NCBI GenBank assembly: GCA_963757125.1
Contig: CAVWQP010000004.1
Location: 1,612,001 to 1,676,000, forward strand
Direction: 5' to 3'
DNA length: 64,000 nucleotides
Source of the DNA: CAVVSD01 sp963757125
GTDB lineage: Bacteria > Actinomycetota > Thermoleophilia > Solirubrobacterales > Solirubrobacteraceae
Position 1 is the first letter of the stretch. Each line of letters opens with the position of its first letter. The position numbers and the translations under genes are program-made. Under the pieces are notes generated by a model that worked only from the letters and a program-made list of their open reading frames with translations, searched no databases and had not been told where the DNA came from. Below are positions 41,595 to 50,676 of the stretch, in pieces.

Positions 41595-43199
41595 TCAGTT
41601 GATCCGCCGCGTGCGTCCGGACCACTCCGGTTCGCGCAGCGCGAACTTCTGCACCTTGCCGGTGGAGGTCTTCGGGAGCGCGCGGAACTCGATCGCGTCC
41701 GGGCACTTGTAGTGCGCGAGGCGGTCGCGGCAGAACGCCTTGATCTCGGCGTCCGTCGCACTCGCGCCTTCCTTCAGCGTCACGAAGGCCTTCGGCCGCT
41801 CGCCCCAGCGCTCGTCGGGGATCGCCACGACGGCGCACTCGAGGACCGCGGGGTGCGCGCTGATCGTCTGCTCGACCTCGATGGACGAGATGTTCTCGCC
41901 GCCGGAGATGATCACGTCCTTGCCCCGGTCACGCAGCTCGATGGCGCCGTCGGGATGCCACACCGCCAGGTCGCCCGAGTGGAACCAGCCGTCCCTGAAC
42001 GCCGTCTCGGTGACCTCGGGGTCGTCGAAGTAGCCCGACATCACGTTGTTGCCGCGCATGACGACCTCGCCCATCGTCTCGCCGTCGCGGGGGACGTCGC
42101 GCATCGCCTCATCGACGACGCGGACCGGGTCGGCGGTCGTGTAGGCATAGCCCTGACGGGAGAGCAGGCGAGCGCGCTCCTCGACCGGCAGCGCGTGCCA
42201 GACCTCCTCCGCCCGACGCACCGTGTGCGGGCCGTACGTCTCGGTCAGCCCGTAGACGTGGACGACGCGGATGCCGAGCTCCTCCATGCGAGCCAGGAGC
42301 GCCGGGGACGGCGGCGCAGCCGCGACCATGGCGGTCAGCGAGCGATCCAGCGGGCCGGCGTCAGGGTGGTTGACGAGCGCGATCTGGACCGTCGGGGAGC
42401 CGTTGTAGTGCGTCACGCCCTCCTCGCGGAACAGCCGCCAGATGAGTCCCGGATCGACCTGGCGCAGGCAGACGTGCGTGCCGCCCGCCGCGGTCACGGC
42501 CCACGGGAAGCACCAGCCGTTGCAGTGGAACATCGGGAGCGTCCAGAGATAGACCGGGTGATGGCCGAGCTCGGCCTCGATCACCTCGCCGAGCGCGTTC
42601 AGGTAGGCGCCGCGGTAGGTGTAGACGACACCCTTCGGGCTGCCGGTCGTGCCCGAGGTGTAGTCGATCGCGATCGGCTCCTCCTCGTCGCGCAGCAGCG
42701 ACGGCACGCCGGCCGGATCGCCTTGGGCGACGAGCCGCTCGTACGCCTCCCCGAGCCGCACGACCTCCAGACCGTCGATGGCGTCGACGAGCGGAGCCAG
42801 CTCGTCGTCGACGAACAGCAGCCGAGCGCCGGAGTGCTCCAGGATGTGCGCGATCTCGCGGCGGCTCAGACGCGTGTTGATGGCGACGAGCACGCCGCCC
42901 GCCTGCGGCACCGCGTGATGGAGCTCGAGCAGCTCGGGAACGTTCGGGCACAGCGCCGCGATTCGCTCGTGCTGCTCGATCCCGTTCCGGCGCAGGGACG
43001 AGACGAGCCGGTTCACGCGTTCGGCCAGCTCCGCGTACGTCCGCCGCAGCTCGCCGTGGACGACGGCGATGCGGTCGGGGTACAGCGTCGCGCTGCGAGC
43101 CAGGAAGCGGGTCGGGTCGAGCTCGGCGCGGCTGACCCCGGTACGGGCCGGCCAGGGCGAGGACGCCTGCGTGGCGGCACCGTCGGTCTCGGTCTCCAT
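41595..43199 (-). CDS. AMP-forming fatty acyl-CoA synthetase
   Basis: A 534-residue ANL-superfamily ligase that activates a carboxylic acid with ATP and joins it to CoA. The P-loop-like motif A3 is IDYTSGTTGSPKGVVY, A5 is VYGLTETYGP, A8 is ELRDRGKDVIISGGENISS and the A10 lysine is in PKTSTGKVQKFALRE. The HCNGWCFPWAV segment is typical of medium-chain or long-chain acyl-CoA ligases. The ATG at 43199 gives the usual N-terminus; a GTG extension is possible. It is island cargo and divergent from the glucoamylase-like pseudogene. Confidence 0.9.
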   Translation of the reverse strand: METETDGAATQASSPWPARTGVSRAELDPTRFLARSATLYPDRIAVVHGELRRTYAELAERVNRLVSSLRRNGIEQHERIAALCPNVPELLELHHAVPQAGGVLVAINTRLSRREIAHILEHSGARLLFVDDELAPLVDAIDGLEVVRLGEAYERLVAQGDPAGVPSLLRDEEEPIAIDYTSGTTGSPKGVVYTYRGAYLNALGEVIEAELGHHPVYLWTLPMFHCNGWCFPWAVTAAGGTHVCLRQVDPGLIWRLFREEGVTHYNGSPTVQIALVNHPDAGPLDRSLTAMVAAAPPSPALLARMEELGIRVVHVYGLTETYGPHTVRRAEEVWHALPVEERARLLSRQGYAYTTADPVRVVDEAMRDVPRDGETMGEVVMRGNNVMSGYFDDPEVTETAFRDGWFHSGDLAVWHPDGAIELRDRGKDVIISGGENISSIEVEQTISAHPAVLECAVVAIPDERWGERPKAFVTLKEGASATDAEIKAFCRDRLAHYKCPDAIEFRALPKTSTGKVQKFALREPEWSGRTRRIN

Positions 43200-43335
43200 G
43201 GCGCGACGATACGCCCAGCGGGAGGTGACGGGCGTCGGGGACCTTCCGACGCGGATCGTCGCGGGATCGTGCACTTGCACTTCCCTGGGTCAGGGGCAGA
43301 TGATGGAAGCGCCTCCGGCAGCGGAAGGAGACCGG

Positions 43336-45321
43336 ATGGACTTCGACGTCGAGCGCAACCGTCGCACCGTCGAGCTGGAGCTGCCGAGCCGCGAAGGCCT
43401 CGACGGTGACATCTCGCTCGGCGGCAGCCCGTTCCCGCCGATCGCCGACTACGCGCTGCTGTCGGACTGCGAGGTCTGCGCGCTCGTCGCGCCGAGCGGG
43501 AACGTCGAGTGGTTGTCGCTGCCGCGGATGGACGGGCCGAGCGTCTTCGCGGCGATCCTCGACCGGCATGCGGGGCGGTTCCGCGCGGGCCCGCGTCGAC
43601 CGGGCGGTCCCGGCCGGCCGCCGCTACCTGCCCGGCACCATGATCCTGGAGACGACGTGGGGCACGCCGACCGGCTGGCTCGAGGTGCGCGACGTGCTCC
43701 TGATCGGCCCCTGGCGCCACGACGAGGAGCGCTCGCACCGGTACGTCCGCGCTCCGCGCGACCACGAGGCCGAGCACGTGCTGCTGCGCACCTTCCGCTG
43801 CCTCGACGGCTTCGTCGACCTCGAGATCGACTGCGAGCCCGCGTTCGACTACGGCCGCAAGCGAGGCACCTGGCGCCACGTCGGCGACGGTTACGGCGAC
43901 GCCGTCTGCGACGCGGAGGGGACGAGCCGGCGCTGCGGCTGCGCACCGATCTGCGGCTCGGGTTCGAGGGCGGCGAGCGCGCGCGCGGAGACCGCTGCGC
44001 GCCGGCCAGCACGCGTTCTGCGCGCTCGGATGGAGCGAGCCGCGCGCCGCCCGCGACCTACGACGACGCCGGAGCGACGGCTCGCGGAGACGCGGGCCTA
44101 CTGGCACGAGTGGATCAGCCGCGGCCGCTTCCCCGACCACCCCTGGCAGATCCACCTGCAGCGGTCCGCGCTCACGCTCAAGGGCCTGACCTACGCGCCG
44201 ACCGGAGCGATGATCGCCGCGGCGACGACATCGCTGCCCGAGACGCCCGGCGGCGAGCGCAACTGGGACTACCGCTACAGCTGGCTGCGCGACTCGACGT
44301 TCATGCTCTGGGCGCCTCTCGACGCTCGGCTTCGACCGCGAGGCGACGCGACTTCTTCTACTTCATCGCCGACCGCGTCGAGGACGAGGACCTGCAGATC
44401 ATGTACGGCATCGACGGGCGCGGCGGCTCGACGAGGAGACGCTCGATCACCTCAGCGGCTACGAAGGCGCCCGTCCGGTGCGGGTCGGCAACGACGCCTG
44501 GCACCACGCGCAGCACGACGTCTGGGGCGTGCTGCTCGACTCCGTCCGACTTCACACGCGCTCCGGGCGATCGCCTCGACGACCGCCTCTGGACGCTGAT
44601 CACGCGCCAGGTCGACGCGGCGCTCGAGCACTGGCGTGAACCGGACCGCGGCATCTGGGAGGTGCGCGGCGAGCCGCAAGCACTTCACCTCCTCGAAGGT
44701 GTTCTGCTGGGTCGCCGCCGACCGCGGGGCGCGGCTCGGCGCGACTGCGCGGCGACGTCGACGCCGCCGAGCGCTGGAGTGCCGCCGCCGAGGAGATGCA
44801 CGACGGAGATCTGCGAGCGCGGGCACCGACGCGCGCGGCGTCTTCGTGCAGCACTACGACACCGACGCCCTCGACGCCTCGCTGCTCTGCTCCCGCTCGT
44901 CGGTTTCCTGCCGCCCCGGACGACCGCGTGCGCGCGACCGTTCTGGCGATCGCCGACGAGCTGACGATCGACGGCCTGGTGCTGCGCTACCGCGTGGAGG
45001 AGACCGACGACGGGTTGGCGGGCGAGGAGGGCACGTTCACGATCTGCTCCTTCTGGCTCGTCTCCGCGCTCGCCGAGATCGGCGAGCTGGACCGCGCCCG
45101 CGACGCTGTGCGAGAAGCTGCTCTCCTACGCGAGCCCGCTGTTGCTGTACGCCGAGGAGATCGATCCGCACAGCGGCCGCCACCTGGGCAACTTCCCGCA
45201 GGCGTTCACCCACCTCGCGCTCATCAACGCGGTGATGCACATCATCAGGGCTGATCAGGTCCTCAACGAGCGCGCGCCGGTGAGCGAACTCCGTGGACGG
45301 GGCGCCGAGGCGCCGCGTTGA
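43336..45321 (+). pseudogene. GH15 glucoamylase/trehalase-like gene with multiple frameshifts
   Basis: Read in pieces, this is one GH15 protein of about 650 residues: PPIADYALLSDCEVCALVAP with WLSLPRMDGPSVFAAIL, then LPGTMILETTWGTPTGWLEV, FDYGRKRGTWRHVGDGYGD, TLKGLTYAPTGAMIAAATTS, GERNWDYRYSWLRDSTF (catalytic barrel), FYFIADRVEDEDLQIMYGID, FVQHYDTDALDASLL, GEEGTFTICSFWLVSALAEI and LGNFPQAFTHLALINAV. The pieces alternate between all three frames with roughly ten changes. A GGAAGGAG site precedes the ATG. Unless the sequence is poor here, the gene is dead. Intact homologues hydrolyse alpha-glucans or trehalose. Confidence 0.8.
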
Positions 45322-46352
45322 GCCCGGGCCTCGCCGACGAGGTCAGACGTGTCTTCGGCGACGTGGGGGAGGTCGCCGAGCGACTCCGGAGGGACCGTTT
45401 CGCCGCGCCCCTTCACACGCTCGAGGTGGGAGACGCGGACGACCCGGTGGTCCAGGCCACGCGCCGGGAACGGGCACGGATCGTCAACGCGGGCATCGAC
45501 GGTCTCGCGAAGCTCGCCGAGGGTCGTGAGGACGACCTGGACGATCGCGAGCGTCTCGGGCTCACGGCCGTCATCCTGCTCGAGGGGCGCCCCGCGATCC
45601 TCATCCAGGACGGCGACTTCCGGACACCGCCGCACGAGTGGTCGCGCCTGACGCAATGCCGCGACCGCGTGCGCGAGGTGATCGCCCGATCGGGGCGGGT
45701 CGAGGTCGAGGGCCACCTCGACTACGAGTGGGTGGGCACCGCGTCGCTCGTCGCGCCGACGACCCTCATGACCAATCGTCATGTGGCGCAGGAGTTCTGC
45801 GCCCGCCAGGGCCGTACGTGGACGTTCCGGCAGGGCATGACGTCGCGGATCGACTTCCTCGGGGAGCTCGGCAGCACGACGTCCATGGAGTTCGAGATCA
45901 CGGATGTGATCGGGCTCCACGAGAAGCACGACCTCGCGCTTCTGCGGGTGCAGGGCGCGTCACCCGATGGGCGCGTCCTGCCCGACCCGCTCACGGTCGC
46001 CGCCTCCGAGCCACGCGACCTGCTCGGACGCGACGTGTACGTCGTCGGCTACCCGGCGCTGGACAGTCGCCGCAACGAACCGGAGCAGCTTCGCCAGATC
46101 TTCGCTGACGTCTACGACGTGAAGCGCCTGCAGCCCGGCAGGACGGTCGGCTACTCGACCATGTACTCCGCGATCGAACACGACTGCTCCACGCTCGGCG
46201 GCAACTCGGGCTCCCCCTTGGTGGACCTCGAGACGCACCAGGTCATCGGTCTGCACTTCGGCGGGCGGTTCGCGGTCGGGAACTACGCGGTTCCCCTCTG
46301 GAGGCTCGCGGGCGATCCGCTCCTGCGGGAAGGCGAGCTGAACTTCGTGTAG
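45318..46352 (+). CDS. Trypsin-like serine protease with helical N-terminal region
   Basis: A 344-residue protease. The catalytic triad is complete: H155 in LMTNRHVAQEF, D205 in EKHDLALLRV and S297 in LGGNSGSPLVD, followed by VIGLHFGGRF. There is no signal peptide, so it acts inside the cell. Residues 1-125 are predicted mostly helical and charged, possibly a partner- or effector-binding module. A TTG at 45318 is the best start and overlaps the stop of the GH15 remnant. It is followed 59 bases later, on the same strand, by the AlbA_2-glycosyltransferase gene. Cytoplasmic trypsin-like proteases of this type are common in predicted bacterial conflict systems. Confidence 0.85.
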   Translation: MSPGLADEVRRVFGDVGEVAERLRRDRFAAPLHTLEVGDADDPVVQATRRERARIVNAGIDGLAKLAEGREDDLDDRERLGLTAVILLEGRPAILIQDGDFRTPPHEWSRLTQCRDRVREVIARSGRVEVEGHLDYEWVGTASLVAPTTLMTNRHVAQEFCARQGRTWTFRQGMTSRIDFLGELGSTTSMEFEITDVIGLHEKHDLALLRVQGASPDGRVLPDPLTVAASEPRDLLGRDVYVVGYPALDSRRNEPEQLRQIFADVYDVKRLQPGRTVGYSTMYSAIEHDCSTLGGNSGSPLVDLETHQVIGLHFGGRFAVGNYAVPLWRLAGDPLLREGELNFV

Positions 46353-46411
46353 CGCTGCCCGCTGGTTGGTCGATTGCAGAGTCCGCTCGCGGACGTCGGG
46401 ATGATCGACAC

Positions 46412-48007
46412 GTGCAACCGGCCGATCACACTGGCCACCGAGGTCGCCTCAGCACCGCCGAGCTGCTCTCGATCATCGCGCAGCCTGAGAACGAGGCGCT
46501 CGAGTTCAAGTCGTTCGTGGAGCCGCCGCCGATGCGGCTGCTCACGCGGTCGCTCCGCGCCTTGGCCGATGGCGGCGGCGGCCTGCTGGTCGTCGGCGTC
46601 GACGACAGGCTCGACGCACCGGACGACCCCGTGCAGCGCATCGTGGGCGTCGGACGACCTGAGCCGACGGCTGCGCGATTGGCCGATGCCGCCACGCTGG
46701 CTGACGTCGACGTTGTCGTCAGGTCCTACCAGCTCGCCGGCACGACGTTGATCGTCGCTGATGTCAGCGCGGGGGGACCACCCCTTGAGTCCCCCGCGGC
46801 TGCGCACGAGCGGCCGCCGCCGCGCGTGCTGGCGATCGCAACGGAATGGCTGTCGCGACATGGCGGGCTGTCGACGTTCAACCGCGAGCTCTGCATCGCC
46901 CTGGCCTCGTCGGGCTGCGACGTGCGCTGCCTGGTACCGGAGGCCGACGAGGCGGACCGGGCGAGTGCTGCGCAGGCGCGCGTCGCTCTGGTGGTCGCGC
47001 CGCCGACGCCCGGAGCCGACCTCCGCGCGCGGTTGATGCGGCGACCGCAACTCGGCGACTTCATCCCCGACGTCGTTCTCGGTCATGGCCGCATCACCGG
47101 TCCGGCGGCCTTGAGTCTTTGCGAAGACGCCTTTCGCGGCGCGGTGCGCGTCCACTTCGTGCACACCGTCGGCGAGGAGATCGAATGGTTCAAGAACCGA
47201 GCGCTGGAGCCCATCTCAACGGTTGCGGGAGCACGCGACTGGACCGAGCGGCAACTGGCACGCTCGGCATCCCTCGTCGTCGGAGTCGGACCGCTCCTGC
47301 GGCGGAAGGCCGCCACCATGTTGCGGGGAGTCCAAGCCGCTCCCGACGTCATCGGGATCCTTCCGGGGCTCGGCATCCGCGACCGTCCTTCGGACATTCC
47401 CGACGATCGACAGGTTCTCGTGCTGGGTCGCACGGAGGATCGCTATCTCAAGGGACTCGATCTGGCGGCCCGAGCGCTCGGGACGCTCGACTACGGACCA
47501 CTCGACCACGGGCGCCCTCCGACGCTCGTGGTGAGAGGCTCTCCTGCGGCCGAAGCCGCTGCACTGCGAGACGAGCTGATCGAGCTGGCCGATCACCGAC
47601 TCGACGTCCTGGTCCGGGACTACACTGCCGACCAGGAGTTGCTCGAGGCAGACCTGGCTCGAGCCAGCCTGCTGGTGATGCCCTCCCGCCATGAGGGGTT
47701 CGGGCTCGTGGCGCTGGAAGCGATCGGCGCGGCCATACCGGTCCTCGTCAGCGATACCAGCGGAATCGCAGAGCATCTGCGCAACGAGGCGCAAACCCGA
47801 TTCGTCGTCCCGACGCGCGGAAGACCGGACGACGCCGCTGCCGCCTGGAGTCGGGCCATCGATCGGACGCTGTTCGATCTCGATGCCGCGTTCGCACGCG
47901 CGGTCGACCTGCGTGACGCGCTGGCGATCGGGATGACCTGGCAGAGGGCGGCGGACGATCTGCTCACCGCGATCGACTCGCTCCGCGCCGGTCGAGGTAC
48001 GAGATAG
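46412..48007 (+). CDS. AlbA_2 (Schlafen-like) domain fused to GT4 glycosyltransferase
   Basis: A 531-residue fusion. Residues about 12-120 match the AlbA_2/Schlafen DNA-binding fold: LSTAELLSIIAQPENEALEF with EFK at 31-33 and ALADGGGGLLVVGVDD at 50-65. After a short proline-rich linker, residues 138-531 form a GT-B glycosyltransferase of family GT4: TEWLSRHGGLSTFNRELCIA at the acceptor side, VLVLGRTEDRYLKGLDLAAR, and the nucleotide-sugar EX7E motif in PSRHEGFGLVALEAIG (E428 and E436). No membrane helix or signal is present. The GTG at 46412 fits the beginning of the AlbA_2 homology. It sits next to the trypsin-like protease and near the right att site. AlbA_2 domains usually bind nucleic acid or act in defence and regulation; fusion to a sugar transferase is unusual. 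Confidence 0.8.
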   Translation: MQPADHTGHRGRLSTAELLSIIAQPENEALEFKSFVEPPPMRLLTRSLRALADGGGGLLVVGVDDRLDAPDDPVQRIVGVGRPEPTAARLADAATLADVDVVVRSYQLAGTTLIVADVSAGGPPLESPAAAHERPPPRVLAIATEWLSRHGGLSTFNRELCIALASSGCDVRCLVPEADEADRASAAQARVALVVAPPTPGADLRARLMRRPQLGDFIPDVVLGHGRITGPAALSLCEDAFRGAVRVHFVHTVGEEIEWFKNRALEPISTVAGARDWTERQLARSASLVVGVGPLLRRKAATMLRGVQAAPDVIGILPGLGIRDRPSDIPDDRQVLVLGRTEDRYLKGLDLAARALGTLDYGPLDHGRPPTLVVRGSPAAEAAALRDELIELADHRLDVLVRDYTADQELLEADLARASLLVMPSRHEGFGLVALEAIGAAIPVLVSDTSGIAEHLRNEAQTRFVVPTRGRPDDAAAAWSRAIDRTLFDLDAAFARAVDLRDALAIGMTWQRAADDLLTAIDSLRAGRGTR

Positions 48008-48129
48008 ATACCTCAGCTGCGGAACGAGCGGCGATCCCCGAATGACAGGTGGACTCGACTTCGCGCGAGATGGAGGGAGAGACGGAGATACGTTCCCTGA
48101 CGTACTTCGCATTCCCCGGCCCGGCAGCC

Positions 48130-48175
48130 CTCGTCATGAAGGGGTCGGCGGTTCGAGTCCCCCGTCGGCTCTGGG
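48130..48175. repeat. Right attachment-site copy (tRNA-Thr 3' half)
   Basis: Begins with CTCGT of the anticodon loop and runs through the T-arm to CTCTGGG beyond the acceptor, matching 39903-39949 in 44 of 47 aligned positions. It lacks the 5' half of a tRNA and so is not a gene. It lies 38 bases before the aldo/keto reductase start, which would have been the original downstream neighbour of tRNA-Thr. Confidence 0.8.
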
Positions 48176-48213
48176 ACTGCCCCAGATCGCGCGCGCGGCG
48201 TAGTGTCGAGCTG

Positions 48214-49072
48214 ATGATCGAACGTGCACCCTTCGGGACGACCGGGCACGAGTCGTCCCGCGCGATCTTCGGTGCCGCAGCGCTCGCGCGCTGCCCCAAG
48301 CACGACGCGGACCGCGCGCTGGAGCTGCTGCTCGAGCACGGCGTGAACCACATCGACGTCGCGGCGCGCTACGGCGACGCGGAGCTGCGCATCGCCTCCT
48401 GGCTGCGCCGACACCCGGGCGAGTTCTTCCTGGCGACGAAGACCGGTGAACGCACCTACCGCGCCGCGCGCGAGGAGATCCGGCGCTCCCTCGAGCGGCT
48501 CGGCGTCGACCACGTCGACTCCATCCAGCTCCACAACCTCTCCGACGTCATCGAGTGGGAGACGGCGCTCGGCGCCGGCGGCGCGCTGGAGGCGGCGATC
48601 GAGGCGCGCGAGGAAGGGCTCGTGCGGTTCATCGGCGTGACCGGCCACGGCCTGTCGGTGCCCGAGATGCACCGGCGCAGCCTCGAGCGCTTCCCGTTCG
48701 ACTCGGTCCTGTGCCCGTACAACTTCGTCCAGATGCAGGACGAGCGCTACGCCTCGACGTTCGAGGCGCTCGCCCGGGTCTGCGCGGAGCGCGGGCGTGG
48801 CGCTGCAGACGATCAAGAGCCTGTCGTGGCGTCGCTGGGACGGTCGCGCGGCGACCGCCGCGACGTGGTACGAGCCGCTGCGCGAGCAGCCCGACATCGA
48901 TCTGGCGGCGCACTGGGTGCTCGGACGACCCGAGGCGTTCCTGCTCACGACCGGCGACGTGGAGATCCTCCCCCGCGTGCTCGACGCGGCGGAGCGCTTC
49001 GAGCGGCGACCGTCCGACGAGGACATGGCCGCGCTCGTCGAGCGCCGCGATCTCACCCCTTTGTTCGTGTAG
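48214..49072 (+). pseudogene. Aldo/keto reductase, one frameshift
   Basis: The first part, from an ATG at 48214, encodes APFGTTGHESSRAIFGAAAL, VNHIDVAARYGDAE with the catalytic Asp/Tyr, ATKTGERTY and VDSIQLHNLSDV. The C-terminal part ALQTIKSLSWRRWDG through WVLGRPEAFLLTTGDVEILP is in the next frame. The change is at 48790-48797, where GGGCG in place of GGCG (one extra G) breaks CAERG-VALQT. The enzyme would be an NADPH-dependent reductase of about 285 residues. A sequence error is as likely as decay. Confidence 0.75.
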
Positions 49073-49116
49073 GTGAGCGCGGTGTGAGCGGCGTGTGAGG
49101 GCGCTGCGAGCGGTGT
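49073..49116. promoter_or_regulatory. Four tandem 11-bp repeats (PHO-box-like)
   Basis: Four contiguous units GTGAGCGCGGT, GTGAGCGGCGT, GTGAGGGCGCT and GCGAGCGGTGT, each 11 bp. On the opposite strand they read with CTCAC cores in constant phase, and GCTCACACCGC there differs by one base from GCTCACACCAC upstream of phoA. They end 17 bases before the exporter ATG, so a repressor or the PhoP regulator binding here would control it. Confidence 0.5.
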
Positions 49117-49132
49117 GGCCGAAGGTGAGGCC

Positions 49133-50605
49133 ATGACCGCGACCGCCACAGCTGCTCTCCCGCGCACCCCGTCCCGCACGTATCCGTCGCTGCGCGCGGC
49201 GTGGATCCCGCTGGCCGCCCTCTGCCTGGCCTTCTTCGTCGAGATGGTCGACAACACGCTGCTGTCGATCGCGCTCCCCACGATCGGTCGTGATCTCGGC
49301 AGCGGGACGGCCGCGCTGCAGTGGGTCATCGGCGCGTACTCGTTGACGTTCGGCGGTCTTCTGCTCACCGCCGGATCGGTGGCCGACCGTCTGGGACGCC
49401 GCCGCGTCCTGCTCGTCGGCCTCGCGGTGTTCGGGCTGCTGAGCCTGTGCGTCGTCTTCGTCACGACGGCCGGCGAGCTCATCGCGCTGCGCGCTGCGCT
49501 CGGCATCGCTGCCGCCGCCATGGCGCCGATCACCAACTCGCTCGTGTTCCGCCTCTTCGACGACAAGGCGCTGCGGATGCGCGCCGTCACCGTGATGATC
49601 GTCGTCGGCATGTCCGGGTTCATCCTCGGGCCGCTGCTCGGCGGCACCGCGCTGGCCCACGTCCGCTGGGAGTGGCTGCTGGTCATCAACGCCCCGATCG
49701 CGCTCATCGCCTGCGTCGGCGTCTGGCTCGGCGTCGCGGCCGACCGCGCGGAGGACCTGACCGACGACGCGCTCGACCTGCCGGGCGCCGTGCTGAGCGT
49801 CGCCACGATCGGCCTGGCCTGCTTCTCGCTGACCAGCGGCGTCGAGCACGGCTGGCTCTCGGTACCGACGATCGCGTCGATCCTCGGTGCCGTCGCCGCG
49901 GCCGTCGCCTTCGTGTGGCACGAGCGCCGCAGCGCGTCGCCCATGCTGGATCTCGACCTCTTCTCGAACGGCACCGTCCGCGGCGCCGCCATCGCGCAGA
50001 CGGGGACGTCGATCGCCATGGCCAGCGTGATGTTCGGGCTGGTGCTGCACTTCCAGTACGCCTACGGCTGGAGCCCTGTGAAGGCCGGCCTGGCGAACCT
50101 GCCGATCATCATCACCATGATCGCCGCGACGCCGCTCTCCGAGGGTCTGGCGAAGCGCTTCGGGCACCGCATCGCCTGCTTCATCGGCGCCCTCTTCCTG
50201 GCGGCCGGGCTGGCCGGTCTCGCGTGGGGCGTCGAGCACGGGTACCTCGCCATCGCCGTCGCGATGGTGCTCATGACGATCGGGCTGCGCACCGTCATGA
50301 CGATCTGCGCCGTCGCCCTCGTGGACGCGATGCCGGCCAACCGCACCTCGATCGGCGCGGCGCTCAACGACACCGCGCAGGAGGTCGGCACCAGCTTCGG
50401 CACCGCGGTGGTCGGCACGATGATCGCCGTGCTGGTCACCACGCAGCTGCCCGTCGGCACGTGGAGCACCGACCTGGTGACGTCGTTCTTCCACGGTGAG
50501 CGGATCACCTACGCGGTGCTCGCGGTGCTCGTCGGCGTGATCGCCGGGTTCGGGGCGCTCACGCTCACCGACTCGCGCGCCACGGAGGAGCCGGAGGTGG
50601 CCTGA
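49133..50605 (+). CDS. DHA2-family MFS exporter
   Basis: A 490-residue 14-helix transporter. PLAALCLAFFVEMVDNTLLS, ALQWVIGAYSLTFGGLLLTA, motif A SVADRLGRRRVLL and VGMSGFILGPLLGGTAL are DHA2 hallmarks. ATG 49133 is chosen because AAGGTGAGG stands just before it. The gene follows the island's right end and the frameshifted reductase, and is preceded by the four 11-bp repeats. The substrate is unknown. Confidence 0.88.
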   Translation: MTATATAALPRTPSRTYPSLRAAWIPLAALCLAFFVEMVDNTLLSIALPTIGRDLGSGTAALQWVIGAYSLTFGGLLLTAGSVADRLGRRRVLLVGLAVFGLLSLCVVFVTTAGELIALRAALGIAAAAMAPITNSLVFRLFDDKALRMRAVTVMIVVGMSGFILGPLLGGTALAHVRWEWLLVINAPIALIACVGVWLGVAADRAEDLTDDALDLPGAVLSVATIGLACFSLTSGVEHGWLSVPTIASILGAVAAAVAFVWHERRSASPMLDLDLFSNGTVRGAAIAQTGTSIAMASVMFGLVLHFQYAYGWSPVKAGLANLPIIITMIAATPLSEGLAKRFGHRIACFIGALFLAAGLAGLAWGVEHGYLAIAVAMVLMTIGLRTVMTICAVALVDAMPANRTSIGAALNDTAQEVGTSFGTAVVGTMIAVLVTTQLPVGTWSTDLVTSFFHGERITYAVLAVLVGVIAGFGALTLTDSRATEEPEVA

Positions 50606-50676
50606 CGCGGGGTGGGGCCGTTCGGACACTCGGCCACCACGCGCAACCGCCTTGGCCCGCAGCCGTAGTCACCGGC

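Larger units (their letters stand above)
39950..48175. mobile_element. tRNA-Thr-associated genomic island (about 8.2 kb), integrase lost
   Basis: The segment is bounded by the intact tRNA-Thr and a second copy of its 3' end. It contains a decayed hydrolase fragment, an alpha/beta hydrolase, an acyl-CoA synthetase, a multiply frameshifted glucoamylase-like gene, a trypsin-like protease and an AlbA_2-glycosyltransferase fusion. No integrase, excisionase or replication gene is visible, so it looks like a fixed, decaying island or one mobilised from elsewhere. The right half uses more A/T in third codon positions than the flanks and has looser gene packing, consistent with transfer. Confidence 0.65.

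Noticed and set aside
39950..48130. Integrase or recombinase gene in the island
   Set aside because: No tyrosine-recombinase R-H-R-Y pattern or serine-recombinase motif was found in any frame.
48130..48175. Second tRNA-Thr gene
   Set aside because: Only the 3' half (anticodon loop onward) is present; no D-arm or 5' acceptor strand, so it is an attachment-site copy.
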